Below, one piece after another: positions 7,270-13,967 of a DNA stretch of 13,967 nt (within the stretch, counting starts at the first letter, position 1; each line of letters begins with the position of its first letter). The notes below the pieces were generated by a model that saw only the letters and a program-made list of their open reading frames with translations, was not told where the DNA came from and made no database searches. The stretch is from contig CAYWKM010000044.1 of the NCBI GenBank assembly GCA_964459165.1, positions 1 through 13,967 on the forward strand, in the 5' to 3' direction. The DNA is from RGIG4074 sp964459165. GTDB taxonomy: Bacteria; Bacillota; Clostridia; Christensenellales; Borkfalkiaceae. The position numbers and the translations under genes were made by a program.

Positions 7270-9924
7270 TTACAGCGAACGGATCGCTTCGACGGGCTTT
7301 TTCTTTACCGCCTTTCTCACGGGAAGATACGTGGAAAGAGCCGCCGTTATCACGGAGATAACAAAGATGATGACGACGTCGATTCCGCTAAAATAGAAGA
7401 CGGGAATTTCAATGATCGCCTTTTGGATCAGGAACGCATTGACGACGGAACACAGCACGCCCGAGCCGATCGTGGCGAGCGCGAAGCAGATACACGTGAT
7501 GACGAGCGCTTCCGAGAGGAAGATCTTAAAGACGTCCATCCCCCTCGCTCCGACGGCGCGGAGAATGCCGATGTCCTTTTCCTTGTTATTGATGGATACG
7601 GCGATGAAATTGCTCAGCAGCAACGCCGCAAACAGGGCGAGCAAAAGCCCTGCGGGAAGCAAAATCTTTATCATGATTCCGACGGTTTCCGTGGCGTCCG
7701 AAACGGCTGAGCTGACGACGGAATAGTCGTCCTTATAAAGATCCCCGTTCTTGTGTTCCGAATTGATCAAATCGGCAAAGGCCTTCAATTGTTCGGAGGA
7801 ACCGTTTCGCACGGGCATAATGATCTTTTGATAAATATTTTCGTCGGAAGGTTTATAATCGCTGACAATCGCGTAAGTCCTTACATTGTTTCTGTCCCAC
7901 TCCTCTTTCTGCCGGTTATATTCTTCCTCCGTCATAAGCATATTTTCCTTCTCCTCCTCACTTTTGGTAACGATTTCGCGAATATCGCTGTTCGCGATGC
8001 AAAGATCAAGGAAAGGATCCGAGATAATCGAAGCGGAAGCTTTATTCGTTTCATAGAAGTCTCCGTTTACCAAGAATACGCTGAGAAAGCTGTTGTCGTA
8101 ATAGGAGGACAGCTTATTGATGAGACTGGTGATCTGACTGTGCGTATATTGTCCGCCGTAGCCGTATAGCTTATTGACTCTGGTATCCGTTACCGTCATT
8201 AAAACGTCGTATTTGGAAGGAATCGCTCCGCAATCGACAATTCCGGAAACGGTAACGTCAAATTCGTTGAACGACCCTACCCGCAGAAGAATCCGTTGCC
8301 CGATAAGTTCCTCGTAGGAATAAATCGGGATTACCACGTCAGTGTCGTCGGGGTCGAGAATTCCCCCCGCCTTAATCACCATATCGGCGTAATAGGAAGG
8401 AACGGCGACGGAGCGTCCGTCGGAAGGATATTCGCCGGCGATCAGCGTCAACCCGAAATCGGAAAGATCTCTGTCCGAGAGATCGCAGAAACCGTTGATA
8501 TAGCCGTTTTTATAATAGTAATAAGAGACGGAAGAGGCTTCGAACCATCTTATCCCGTATTTTGTATAGATCGGATCGCTCGCGCGGTTAAAGGTATAAA
8601 CGCCCGCGAAGTTAAAATTTTTATTGAGCGAATTGACGTAATCGACGTCCTCTTGGCTGTAATACGCGTTGACGGAAGCGACGCCGACGGTTTCTTCGTC
8701 GGTCACATATTGCATCGTTTCAAATTCGTCAAAATAATGATAATAATAACGGTACTCGACCGAAACCGAGCGAGTCGCCACCGCTGCGGTATACTCTTCC
8801 TCTTGAAGAGCGTTTATGTATATTTTCGTTTCGCTATAAGTCAAGAGCGTGGACAATAGTCCGAAAATGATGAACGCCACCGTAGATAATAACGCCGTAA
8901 AGAGAAGCTTGAACGGCTTGATTCTCAGGCTCGAAGTCCCCAGCCTTACCGCATGACGGACGGGGAGCTTCGACTTGATGAACGTCACCTTCGATCCGTC
9001 GTACTCTTTTTGATCGATCAGACTCTCGTCCGTGGGAACGAACGACGATTTTGCGTTGGAATCGTCGATCGAGGCGATTTTTTTCATCGATTTTACTTCC
9101 GATTCCTCGGCGGTGATGAACACATCCTTTTCGCTGCGCAGGAGGAACTCGTTGATTTTATCGATATCTTCTCCGGACAGCTTGCTTCCGCTTTTGATGC
9201 TGATCGTGTTTTCGCCGACAAAGGTCAGGTTCGCCGTGTCGGTAAACCTTTCCTTCACCTTCGTCTTATCGGAAATAATTTTTCCGTCCTTCAATTCGAT
9301 GATTCTGTCCCCGTAGGTCTCGGCAAATTCCCGATCGTGCGAGACGACGAGAACGAGCTTATTCTCGGACAGCTTTTTCAAGGTGTCTAACACCTGCGAC
9401 CCCGTTACCGAATCGAGCGCGCCCGTCGGCTCGTCCGCCATGATGATTTCCGGATTTTTGACGAGCGCGCGCGCAATGGCGATGCGCTGCTTTTGCCCGC
9501 CCGATAAAGTATTCGGCTTTCTCTTGCCGAAGCCCTTTAAATCGACGAGCTCTAACAATTCGTCTATCGTCTTTTCGTCCTTCGTTTTCCCTTGAAGCTC
9601 CAACGCGAGAGATATATTTTCCTCCACGGAAAAATCCGTCAGGATATTGTATTCCTGAAAGATAAATCCGACGAACGTGTTGCGGTAACTGTCGAAATCG
9701 GCAGGCGAAAAATCCTTTGACGATTTTCCTTTTAGGATAATCTCGCCGGAATCCGGCATATCCAATCCGCCCGAAACGTTTAAGAGCGTACTCTTCCCGC
9801 TTCCGCTCTTGCCGAGCAAGAAGACCATGCCCCGTTCCGGAAAATCCACGGATACGTCGTCGAGCGCCTTAACGATAACGCCCTTCGTGTCATAAACCTT
9901 CGTCACATTTTTAATGGATAGCAT
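7270..9924 (-). CDS. MacB/FtsX-type ABC transporter, fused ATPase and permease
   Basis: This 884-residue protein joins an N-terminal ABC ATPase to an FtsX/MacB-like permease. In the ATPase: Walker A GKSGSGKS (38-45), Q90, signature LSGGQKQR (140-147), Walker B IIMADEPTGALD (160-171, catalytic E165) and H196. A linker of about 115 residues follows, then a first membrane helix near 338-362. A large extracytoplasmic domain of about 380 residues (363-745) is next, then three helices near 750-775, 803-830 and 846-867, with the FtsX-type GILRAVGARG (786-795). Such proteins usually dimerise and act as mechanotransmitters or exporters of peptides, lipids or antimicrobials rather than importers. Two tyrosine-rich patches (389-397, 468-475) lie in the outer domain. 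SD GGGAGG is good. It starts 33 bases after the TIM-barrel gene with no intervening terminator. No partner sensor kinase is in the window and the substrate is unknown. Confidence 0.9.
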   Translation of the reverse strand: MLSIKNVTKVYDTKGVIVKALDDVSVDFPERGMVFLLGKSGSGKSTLLNVSGGLDMPDSGEIILKGKSSKDFSPADFDSYRNTFVGFIFQEYNILTDFSVEENISLALELQGKTKDEKTIDELLELVDLKGFGKRKPNTLSGGQKQRIAIARALVKNPEIIMADEPTGALDSVTGSQVLDTLKKLSENKLVLVVSHDREFAETYGDRIIELKDGKIISDKTKVKERFTDTANLTFVGENTISIKSGSKLSGEDIDKINEFLLRSEKDVFITAEESEVKSMKKIASIDDSNAKSSFVPTDESLIDQKEYDGSKVTFIKSKLPVRHAVRLGTSSLRIKPFKLLFTALLSTVAFIIFGLLSTLLTYSETKIYINALQEEEYTAAVATRSVSVEYRYYYHYFDEFETMQYVTDEETVGVASVNAYYSQEDVDYVNSLNKNFNFAGVYTFNRASDPIYTKYGIRWFEASSVSYYYYKNGYINGFCDLSDRDLSDFGLTLIAGEYPSDGRSVAVPSYYADMVIKAGGILDPDDTDVVIPIYSYEELIGQRILLRVGSFNEFDVTVSGIVDCGAIPSKYDVLMTVTDTRVNKLYGYGGQYTHSQITSLINKLSSYYDNSFLSVFLVNGDFYETNKASASIISDPFLDLCIANSDIREIVTKSEEEKENMLMTEEEYNRQKEEWDRNNVRTYAIVSDYKPSDENIYQKIIMPVRNGSSEQLKAFADLINSEHKNGDLYKDDYSVVSSAVSDATETVGIMIKILLPAGLLLALFAALLLSNFIAVSINNKEKDIGILRAVGARGMDVFKIFLSEALVITCICFALATIGSGVLCSVVNAFLIQKAIIEIPVFYFSGIDVVIIFVISVITAALSTYLPVRKAVKKKPVEAIRSL

Positions 9925-9957
9925 TCTGCGACCTCCCTTTTGTTTTATTTATATTCT

Positions 9958-10755
9958 TTATAAGCGATTATACTTATAAATTTTTTCACGGATAAATTCG
10001 TGCGAATCGGCGAGCTCTTTAAGCTCTCGGTAATCCCTTTCGTACGATTCGATTAAAATACAGCCCGAGAAGCCGACGTCCGAAAGCCTTCGGATGAGTT
10101 CGTCGAAATCGAAAACCCCCTTCCCGGGGAGACACATCCTTCCGTCTCGCCCGATATCCGAGACGTGCACGTAAGAGAGACTCTCGCCCATCTCGTTCAG
10201 ATAATCTCGGTAATCGTAGCCGGAAATACGCGCCTGCTTGATATCGAGAACGCCCTTCAATTCCGGACAGTATTCCTTTAAGACGCTAAAAATTCCCGGT
10301 CGGTTGTAAAGGCTCCATTCGACGTTTTCATAAGCGAGCTCCACGCCGTAAGCCTTACAATAGTCGTATATCTCTTTCGTTCTCTCTCCGTAAAGCTTAA
10401 AGTCGTCGTAACGGGAACTCTTCTTTATCCGCGCCACCCCGTGAAAGGTATAATATTTCGCCCCTAAAATCTCTGCCGAGCGCATGACCTTCGACAAAAG
10501 CCCGAACGCGTCCTCGAGGACCTTGGGGTGCGCGGCGTAAAGCTGCGGCTCAAATTGCGTGGTGAGCGTATGGACGGAATTTACGCAGATCTCCCGCTTT
10601 TCCTTTAAAAGGAGCTGTGAAAACGACGGCTCGTATTCCTGAAAGGAAGTGAAAAACACCTCGGTGTTCTCTACGCCCATACGGCGGAAGAGCGGAAAGA
10701 CCTCCTCGTTATTCATTCTTAAAAACAGCGACGCTGTGGAAATGCCCGCTTTCAT
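9958..10755 (-). CDS. Xylose isomerase-like TIM-barrel protein (sugar phosphate isomerase/epimerase family)
   Basis: This 265-residue single-domain protein belongs to the AP endonuclease 2/xylose isomerase-like TIM-barrel superfamily. Members bind one to three divalent metals and include sugar isomerases, epimerases and endonuclease IV. Metal-site residues appear at the expected strand ends: H62, H105 (FHGVAR), E143 (AYENVEW), D171 (VLDIKQA), H197 with D200 (YVHVSDIG), and E236 (LIESYE). The LPGKG motif (209-213) before the final helix is typical of the sugar isomerase/epimerase branch, so DNA repair is unlikely. Its ATG lies one base after the dehydrogenase stop codon (TGATATG), which implies translational coupling and a linked role, perhaps making or using a polyol or sugar phosphate. 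Family is firm, substrate unknown. Confidence 0.85.
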   Translation of the reverse strand: MKAGISTASLFLRMNNEEVFPLFRRMGVENTEVFFTSFQEYEPSFSQLLLKEKREICVNSVHTLTTQFEPQLYAAHPKVLEDAFGLLSKVMRSAEILGAKYYTFHGVARIKKSSRYDDFKLYGERTKEIYDYCKAYGVELAYENVEWSLYNRPGIFSVLKEYCPELKGVLDIKQARISGYDYRDYLNEMGESLSYVHVSDIGRDGRMCLPGKGVFDFDELIRRLSDVGFSGCILIESYERDYRELKELADSHEFIREKIYKYNRL

Positions 10756-10756
10756 A

Positions 10757-11890
10757 TCAATAATACTTATCCATGATATCGTCGGCTACTTGATCGATAA
10801 GACCGCGTTCGTTAAAAAGGGTAAGAATCGTATAGCGGTCCCTTATCTTATACGCCTCGAACAGCATACGGTAAACGGTATCCTTCTCAACGTCTATCTG
10901 AGAGAAGCGGACGGGGCATCCGAAGCTGAGGAGAATGTTTTCGACGTATTTTTCGGAGGGAAGGCTCTCCGCCACGGAGACGACCTTCTCTACCCCTTCA
11001 AAATCGAATCCGCCCTTTTCTATCGCATGATAAAGATATAAGGAGACCATCGTGCCGAGCCCTACCTTAATTCCGTGCAGGGGAATGCGTTTCCCCCTCT
11101 TTAAATAATCCATTTCAAGATAATGGCTCATATGATGCTCCGCGCCGGACGCGGGGCGGGAATTGCCTGCGAGCGCCATGGCGTAGCCCGAAATGAGCAA
11201 CGCGTTCATCAGGGCGGAAACGCCGTCCTTCTCCCCTTTTAAAATTTCGGGAAGGGAATCGTTGCATTTCACGAGCGCGCTCCTCATCAGATCGGCGGCC
11301 TCCTCGCGATATTCTTCCCCGAAGAGGAGAGCGGAGATTTTCCAATCGGAAAGGGAACAGAACTTTGCGAGAATATCTCCCACGCCCGCCCCCGTCATCA
11401 TCTTGGGAGCCGTCTTTAAAATATCGAAATCGATGAGAATATCGCTCGCCGTCTGCGCGCTCTTCGTAATTTTAAAGCCGTTTTCAATCAAAGGCGTAAC
11501 GCCGGAAGAAAAGCCGTCCATCGAAGGAGCCGTCGCCAGAACGCCGCTCTTTTTGCGCGTAAGAAATCCGACGTACTTTCCGAGATCGTTCAGCGTTCCC
11601 GCTCCGACGGATAGAATATAATCGGATTTTTCCGTCGCCTTCAGGGCGGCGGAAACGGACTTTTCGTCCGCCACGGGTTCCCTTTCGGGATAGACGTACA
11701 GAGAACACTCGTTTCCGTTCGCCTTCAATAAATACAGCGCGTCGGCGGTATAGTTAACCGTATTTTCGTCGCACAAAAGGCAAACTCTCTTCCCCTTTAC
11801 GTTTGAAAGGAATACGGGATAGTCGCCGTTTTCGTTTTTTTCCTCCGCGTTCGTATGAAATTTTGCGGACAACCTTTGTATTTCAGACAT
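10757..11890 (-). CDS. egsA: sn-glycerol-1-phosphate dehydrogenase (AraM/EgsA type)
   Basis: G1P dehydrogenase interconverts dihydroxyacetone phosphate and sn-glycerol 1-phosphate with NAD(P)H, giving the stereoisomer used in archaeal lipids. B. subtilis AraM is the bacterial example and supplies PcrB for heptaprenylglyceryl phosphate. This 377-residue cytoplasmic protein has the nucleotide loop GAGTLND (96-102), the APSMDGFSSG segment (121-130), and probable metal ligands D172 (GAGVGD), H252 (SGAEHHMSH) and H272 (PLHGIKVGLGT). Length and motifs fit AraM better than glycerol dehydrogenase or dehydroquinate synthase. The promoter at 11930-11958 is close to perfect, while the ribosome site before the ATG is weak (GGGA, well upstream). 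No arabinose genes and no pcrB are visible. The TIM-barrel gene follows after one base. Other substrates within the superfamily remain possible. Confidence 0.87.
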   Translation of the reverse strand: MSEIQRLSAKFHTNAEEKNENGDYPVFLSNVKGKRVCLLCDENTVNYTADALYLLKANGNECSLYVYPEREPVADEKSVSAALKATEKSDYILSVGAGTLNDLGKYVGFLTRKKSGVLATAPSMDGFSSGVTPLIENGFKITKSAQTASDILIDFDILKTAPKMMTGAGVGDILAKFCSLSDWKISALLFGEEYREEAADLMRSALVKCNDSLPEILKGEKDGVSALMNALLISGYAMALAGNSRPASGAEHHMSHYLEMDYLKRGKRIPLHGIKVGLGTMVSLYLYHAIEKGGFDFEGVEKVVSVAESLPSEKYVENILLSFGCPVRFSQIDVEKDTVYRMLFEAYKIRDRYTILTLFNERGLIDQVADDIMDKYY

Positions 11891-11929
11891 ATTGAATTAA
11901 TTTTTTCCCGATCGTTTTATTATCTTTAA

Positions 11930-11958
11930 ATTATATCACGAAGAAAAACGTCTGTCAA
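11930..11958 (-). promoter_or_regulatory. Near-perfect sigma-A promoter of the G1P dehydrogenase operon
   Basis: On the minus strand, TTGACA (11953-11958), exactly 17 bases, then TATAAT (11930-11935) with an extended TGA in front. Every hexamer base matches consensus. The leader to the ATG at 11890 is about 33 bases. No operator dyad is obvious. Confidence 0.9.
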
Positions 11959-12037
11959 CTCTTCCGCCCGCCCGAACGCGGTATAAAAGCCGGCGAATCC
12001 CCCTTTATTAAAAATTTTTTTCATTTCGCCGCCCCAC

Positions 12038-12074
12038 AAAAAAATCGCAACTCGCCGTAAACAAAGTTGCGATT
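12038..12074 (-). terminator. Intrinsic terminator of the BIG2 lipoprotein gene
   Basis: AATCGCAACT (12043-12052) and AGTTGCGATT (12065-12074) form a perfect 10-bp stem with a 12-base loop. On the minus strand it runs into seven T. It begins just past the lipoprotein stop codon and separates that gene from the dehydrogenase operon. Confidence 0.92.
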
Positions 12075-12082
12075 CATCCGAA

Positions 12083-12517
12083 TTATCTCTTGAAAGAAAC
12101 GCTCCGCTCTTCTTCCTGCCCGCCGTCCGATTCCTGTTCGTCGCCTTCGCCGCCATCGGGCGTTTGCTCGCCTTTTTCGCCGACCGTCACGCGACAAGTC
12201 GCCTCTTTTCCGTTGGTAGAGGCGGTCACGGTCGCTTCGCCGACCGCTTTCGCCGTCACCGTGCCGTCGTCCACCTCCGCGATCGATTCGTCGGAGGAAC
12301 GCCAAACAATCTCCTTATCCATCGCGTCCGAAGGAGATACGGAAACCGTCAGCCGATACGTTTCTCCCACGCCGAGTTCTATCGCTTCTTCGCTCATTTC
12401 GATGCGCGTCTCCTCCGCCTGCATATCCTCCCCCTTCTCCTTGCCGCAGGCGGCAAAGGGTACCAGCAGGAGAGAGGATAAAAGCGCGACGCCGAAAACT
12501 TTAAATTTATGATTCAT
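12083..12517 (-). CDS. Small lipoprotein with one bacterial Ig-like (BIG2) domain
   Basis: This 144-residue predicted lipoprotein has a basic start (MNHKFK), a hydrophobic stretch (7-22) and a lipobox-like PFAAC that places the lipidated cysteine at C24. The -3 residue is Phe rather than the usual Leu. Residues about 37-112 form one BIG2 domain, with the typical LGVGETYRLTVSVSPSDA, the VWRSSDESIAEVDDGTVTAKAVGEATVTA core (written here as family pattern from separate segments near 48-64 and 71-99), and CRVTV at the end. A Gly/Glu/Asp/Gln-rich acidic tail (113-137) follows, ending SVSFKR. There is no catalytic domain; it probably sits on the outer face of the membrane as a binding or spacer protein. 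The SD AAGGAG is good. It is monocistronic and divergent from pepT with overlapping promoters. Confidence 0.82.
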   Translation of the reverse strand: MNHKFKVFGVALLSSLLLVPFAACGKEKGEDMQAEETRIEMSEEAIELGVGETYRLTVSVSPSDAMDKEIVWRSSDESIAEVDDGTVTAKAVGEATVTASTNGKEATCRVTVGEKGEQTPDGGEGDEQESDGGQEEERSVSFKR

Positions 12518-12558
12518 AGTTAGCTCCTTTTATTTCAAGTATGTCCGAAAAATATTTT

Positions 12559-12587
12559 ATTATACATCCTTGACTTACTTTTTTTAA
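12559..12587 (-). promoter_or_regulatory. Probable promoter of the BIG2 lipoprotein gene
   Basis: On the minus strand, TATAAT (12559-12564) with a 17-base spacer to a poor -35, TTAAAA (12582-12587). It overlaps the plus-strand pepT promoter. Confidence 0.6.
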
Positions 12588-12598
12588 TCCGCTATAAT
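12570..12598 (+). promoter_or_regulatory. pepT: Sigma-A promoter of pepT
   Basis: TTGACT (12570-12575), exactly 17 bases, then TATAAT (12593-12598). The predicted start near 12605 gives a leader of about 28 bases with GGGAG before the ATG at 12633. Confidence 0.87.
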
Positions 12599-12632
12599 AG
12601 AGGGCGGAAAAAGCGAATATCGGGAGCAAAAA

Positions 12633-13844
12633 ATGAACGTAAAAGAAAGATTTATCGATTATGTAAAAATAGACACGCAATCCAACCCCTTTACGGGCGA
12701 ACATCCCAGCACGAAAAAACAATTCGACCTCGCGCGCGTTCTTTTCGAAGAATTAAAGCGAATCGGAGCGGACAACGTCTTTCTCGACGAAGAGCATTGC
12801 TACGTCTACGCGGAAATTCCCGCCAACGTCGAAGGGAAAAGGGCCGTCGGTTTTATCGCCCACATGGACACGGAGCCCGTATGCAGCGGCAAAGACGTAA
12901 AACCGCAGACGATCGCCTACGAGGGCGGAGAAATCCTTCTGAAAAACGGACTGATCCTCTCCCCGAAGGATTTCCCCGATTTGGAAGGGTACAAGGGACA
13001 GGAAATCATAACGACGGACGGGACCACTCTCCTCGGAGCGGACGACAAAGCGGGCGTCGCCGAAATCATGACGGCGGCGGAATATCTGCTGAGCCATCCC
13101 GAAATCAAGCGCGGAAAAGTCGGGATCGCCTTTACGCCCGACGAAGAAATCGGCGAAGGCCCTCTGTTTTTCGACGTAAAGAGGTTCGGCTGCGATTTTG
13201 CCTATACCGTGGACGGCGGACCCGTCGGCGACTTCGGTTGCGAAACCTTCAACGCGGCGGAAGCGGAAATATCCTTCAAGGGCGTCAATATTCACCCGGG
13301 CTCCGCAAAGGGAAAAATGAAGAACTGCGCGCTGATGGCAAACGAGCTGATCAATCTGCTGCCCGCTTCCGAAATTCCCGCGAAAACGGAGGGAAGGGAG
13401 GGATTCTATCATATCGAAAGCGTCTCCGCCGAAGTCGAAACGGGAAAAATTCTTCTCATTATCCGCGACCACGACGGCGAAAAATTCGCTCAAAGAAAAA
13501 GCTTCCTTATCGAATGCGGCAGAAAAATGAAAGAAAAATACGGAGAGGACAGCGTAGAGGTGAAAATCAGAGATCAATATAAAAATTGCTACGAAGTAAT
13601 CAAAGAACACCCTCATCTGATAGAAAACGCGAAAGCCGCCATGAGAAAAGCGGGCGTTACCCCTCTCGTTCTCCCCGTGCGCGGAGGAACGGACGGCTGC
13701 ACGCTTTCCTTTATGGGACTTCCCTGCCCCAACCTGTTTACGGGCGGTTTAAACGCCCATTCCGTGCGCGAATGCGTCTCCGTCTCCGCGATGGAAAAGG
13801 CGGTGGAAACCATTTTAAATATCATAGATATTTACGCGCAATAG
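12633..13844 (+). CDS. pepT: Peptidase T (tripeptide aminopeptidase, family M20B)
   Basis: PepT is a cytoplasmic di-zinc enzyme that removes the N-terminal residue from tripeptides. The 403-residue protein is close to the 408 of E. coli PepT. The active-site residues are all present: H77 and D79 (AHMDTEP), bridging D137 (LGADDKAG), the E171-E172 pair (TPDEEIGEG) with the general base and a zinc ligand, D194 (YTVDGGP), and H376 (GGLNAHSVRE). RGGTDGCTLSFMGLP (350-364) is the strongly conserved PepT substrate and dimer region. The start has GGGAG and its own good promoter. It is the only plus-strand gene here. No clear terminator follows. The assignment is firm. Confidence 0.96.
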   Translation: MNVKERFIDYVKIDTQSNPFTGEHPSTKKQFDLARVLFEELKRIGADNVFLDEEHCYVYAEIPANVEGKRAVGFIAHMDTEPVCSGKDVKPQTIAYEGGEILLKNGLILSPKDFPDLEGYKGQEIITTDGTTLLGADDKAGVAEIMTAAEYLLSHPEIKRGKVGIAFTPDEEIGEGPLFFDVKRFGCDFAYTVDGGPVGDFGCETFNAAEAEISFKGVNIHPGSAKGKMKNCALMANELINLLPASEIPAKTEGREGFYHIESVSAEVETGKILLIIRDHDGEKFAQRKSFLIECGRKMKEKYGEDSVEVKIRDQYKNCYEVIKEHPHLIENAKAAMRKAGVTPLVLPVRGGTDGCTLSFMGLPCPNLFTGGLNAHSVRECVSVSAMEKAVETILNIIDIYAQ

Positions 13845-13936
13845 TTTTTTCGAGGGCGTCTCCGCGCCGGAACAAAATACGGCCGACCCTGCCGCCGTTA
13901 AAAATATTCCGCCGCGCTCCTCTGATTGTCGGAGAC

Positions 13937-13958
13937 AAAAAAGAGGAAAAAAACCTCC
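13937..13958 (-). terminator. Weak terminator candidate for a minus-strand gene entering from the right
   Basis: On the minus strand GGAGG and CCTCT (one G-U) pair across a 7-T loop and are followed by six T. The stem is short. If real, it would end a gene beyond the right edge that converges on pepT. Nothing else is recognised in 13845-13967. Confidence 0.3.
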
Positions 13959-13967
13959 GTCGAAATG

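Noticed and set aside
9958..10755. Endonuclease IV (DNA repair) for the TIM-barrel gene
   Set aside because: The LPGKG motif, general spacing of metal ligands and coupling to a polyol-phosphate dehydrogenase fit the sugar isomerase/epimerase branch better.
11926..12024. Possible 32-residue peptide (starts MKKIFNKGGF) on the minus strand with GGGGCGG before its ATG
   Set aside because: It lies after the lipoprotein terminator, no promoter precedes it, and its 3' end runs into the dehydrogenase promoter. Probably not expressed.
12753..13616. Minus-strand open frame of 287 codons opposite pepT
   Set aside because: It is antisense to a complete PepT with every active-site residue, and it has no promoter or ribosome site.
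13814..13852. Terminator at the end of pepT (AAATATC/GATATTT stem, then T6)
   Set aside because: The stem is A/T-only, lies inside the coding sequence, and is 11 bases away from the T-run.
1..13967. CRISPR arrays, tRNA or rRNA genes, insertion sequences, riboswitches, phage or defence genes
   Set aside because: No spaced direct repeats, cloverleaf, transposase motifs, inverted terminal repeats or known riboswitch cores were seen on reading both strands by eye.

Overview
The window looks like ordinary chromosomal sequence from an anaerobic, mid-GC Firmicute, most likely class Clostridia (Christensenellales-like is a guess). The reasons are a class III anaerobic ribonucleotide reductase with its activase as the only RNR seen, a bacterial AraM-type glycerol-1-phosphate dehydrogenase, a VanZ-like protein, AAGGAG-type ribosome binding sites, consensus sigma-A promoters and U-tailed terminators. 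No mobile element, tRNA, rRNA or CRISPR array is visible. Coding density is high and no gene-free stretch exceeds 300 bases.

Layout, left to right. All genes lie on the minus strand except the last. (1) 1-689: N-terminal 229 residues of a CobW/COG0523 metal-handling GTPase, cut by the window edge. (2) 792-2024: family M29 aminopeptidase with its own promoter; it may read through to the CobW gene. (3) 2222-4160: a two-gene operon, a COG2509-type FAD-dependent dehydrogenase followed by a VanZ-like membrane protein, with a promoter at its head and a probable terminator at its end. (4) 4232-7025: nrdD then nrdG. The nrdD promoter carries two NrdR-box-like sequences 33 bases apart, and a hairpin sits between the two genes. 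(5) 7270-11890: a probable three-gene operon of glycerol-1-phosphate dehydrogenase, a xylose-isomerase-like TIM-barrel protein and a large MacB/FtsX-type ABC ATPase-permease. It starts at a near-perfect promoter and ends at a strong terminator. (6) 12083-12517: a small lipoprotein with one bacterial Ig-like (BIG2) domain and an acidic tail. (7) 12633-13844, plus strand: peptidase T, divergent from the lipoprotein and with a promoter that overlaps the lipoprotein promoter.

Most functions are housekeeping: anaerobic dNTP synthesis (nrdDG) and peptide turnover (M29 aminopeptidase and PepT). The less understood parts are the G1P dehydrogenase/TIM-barrel/ABC operon, the COG2509-VanZ pair, and a CobW protein with an altered guanine-specificity motif. 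I did not find a convincing new defence, mobile or biosynthetic system. The best-supported unusual signals are the tandem NrdR boxes and the composition of the G1P dehydrogenase operon.
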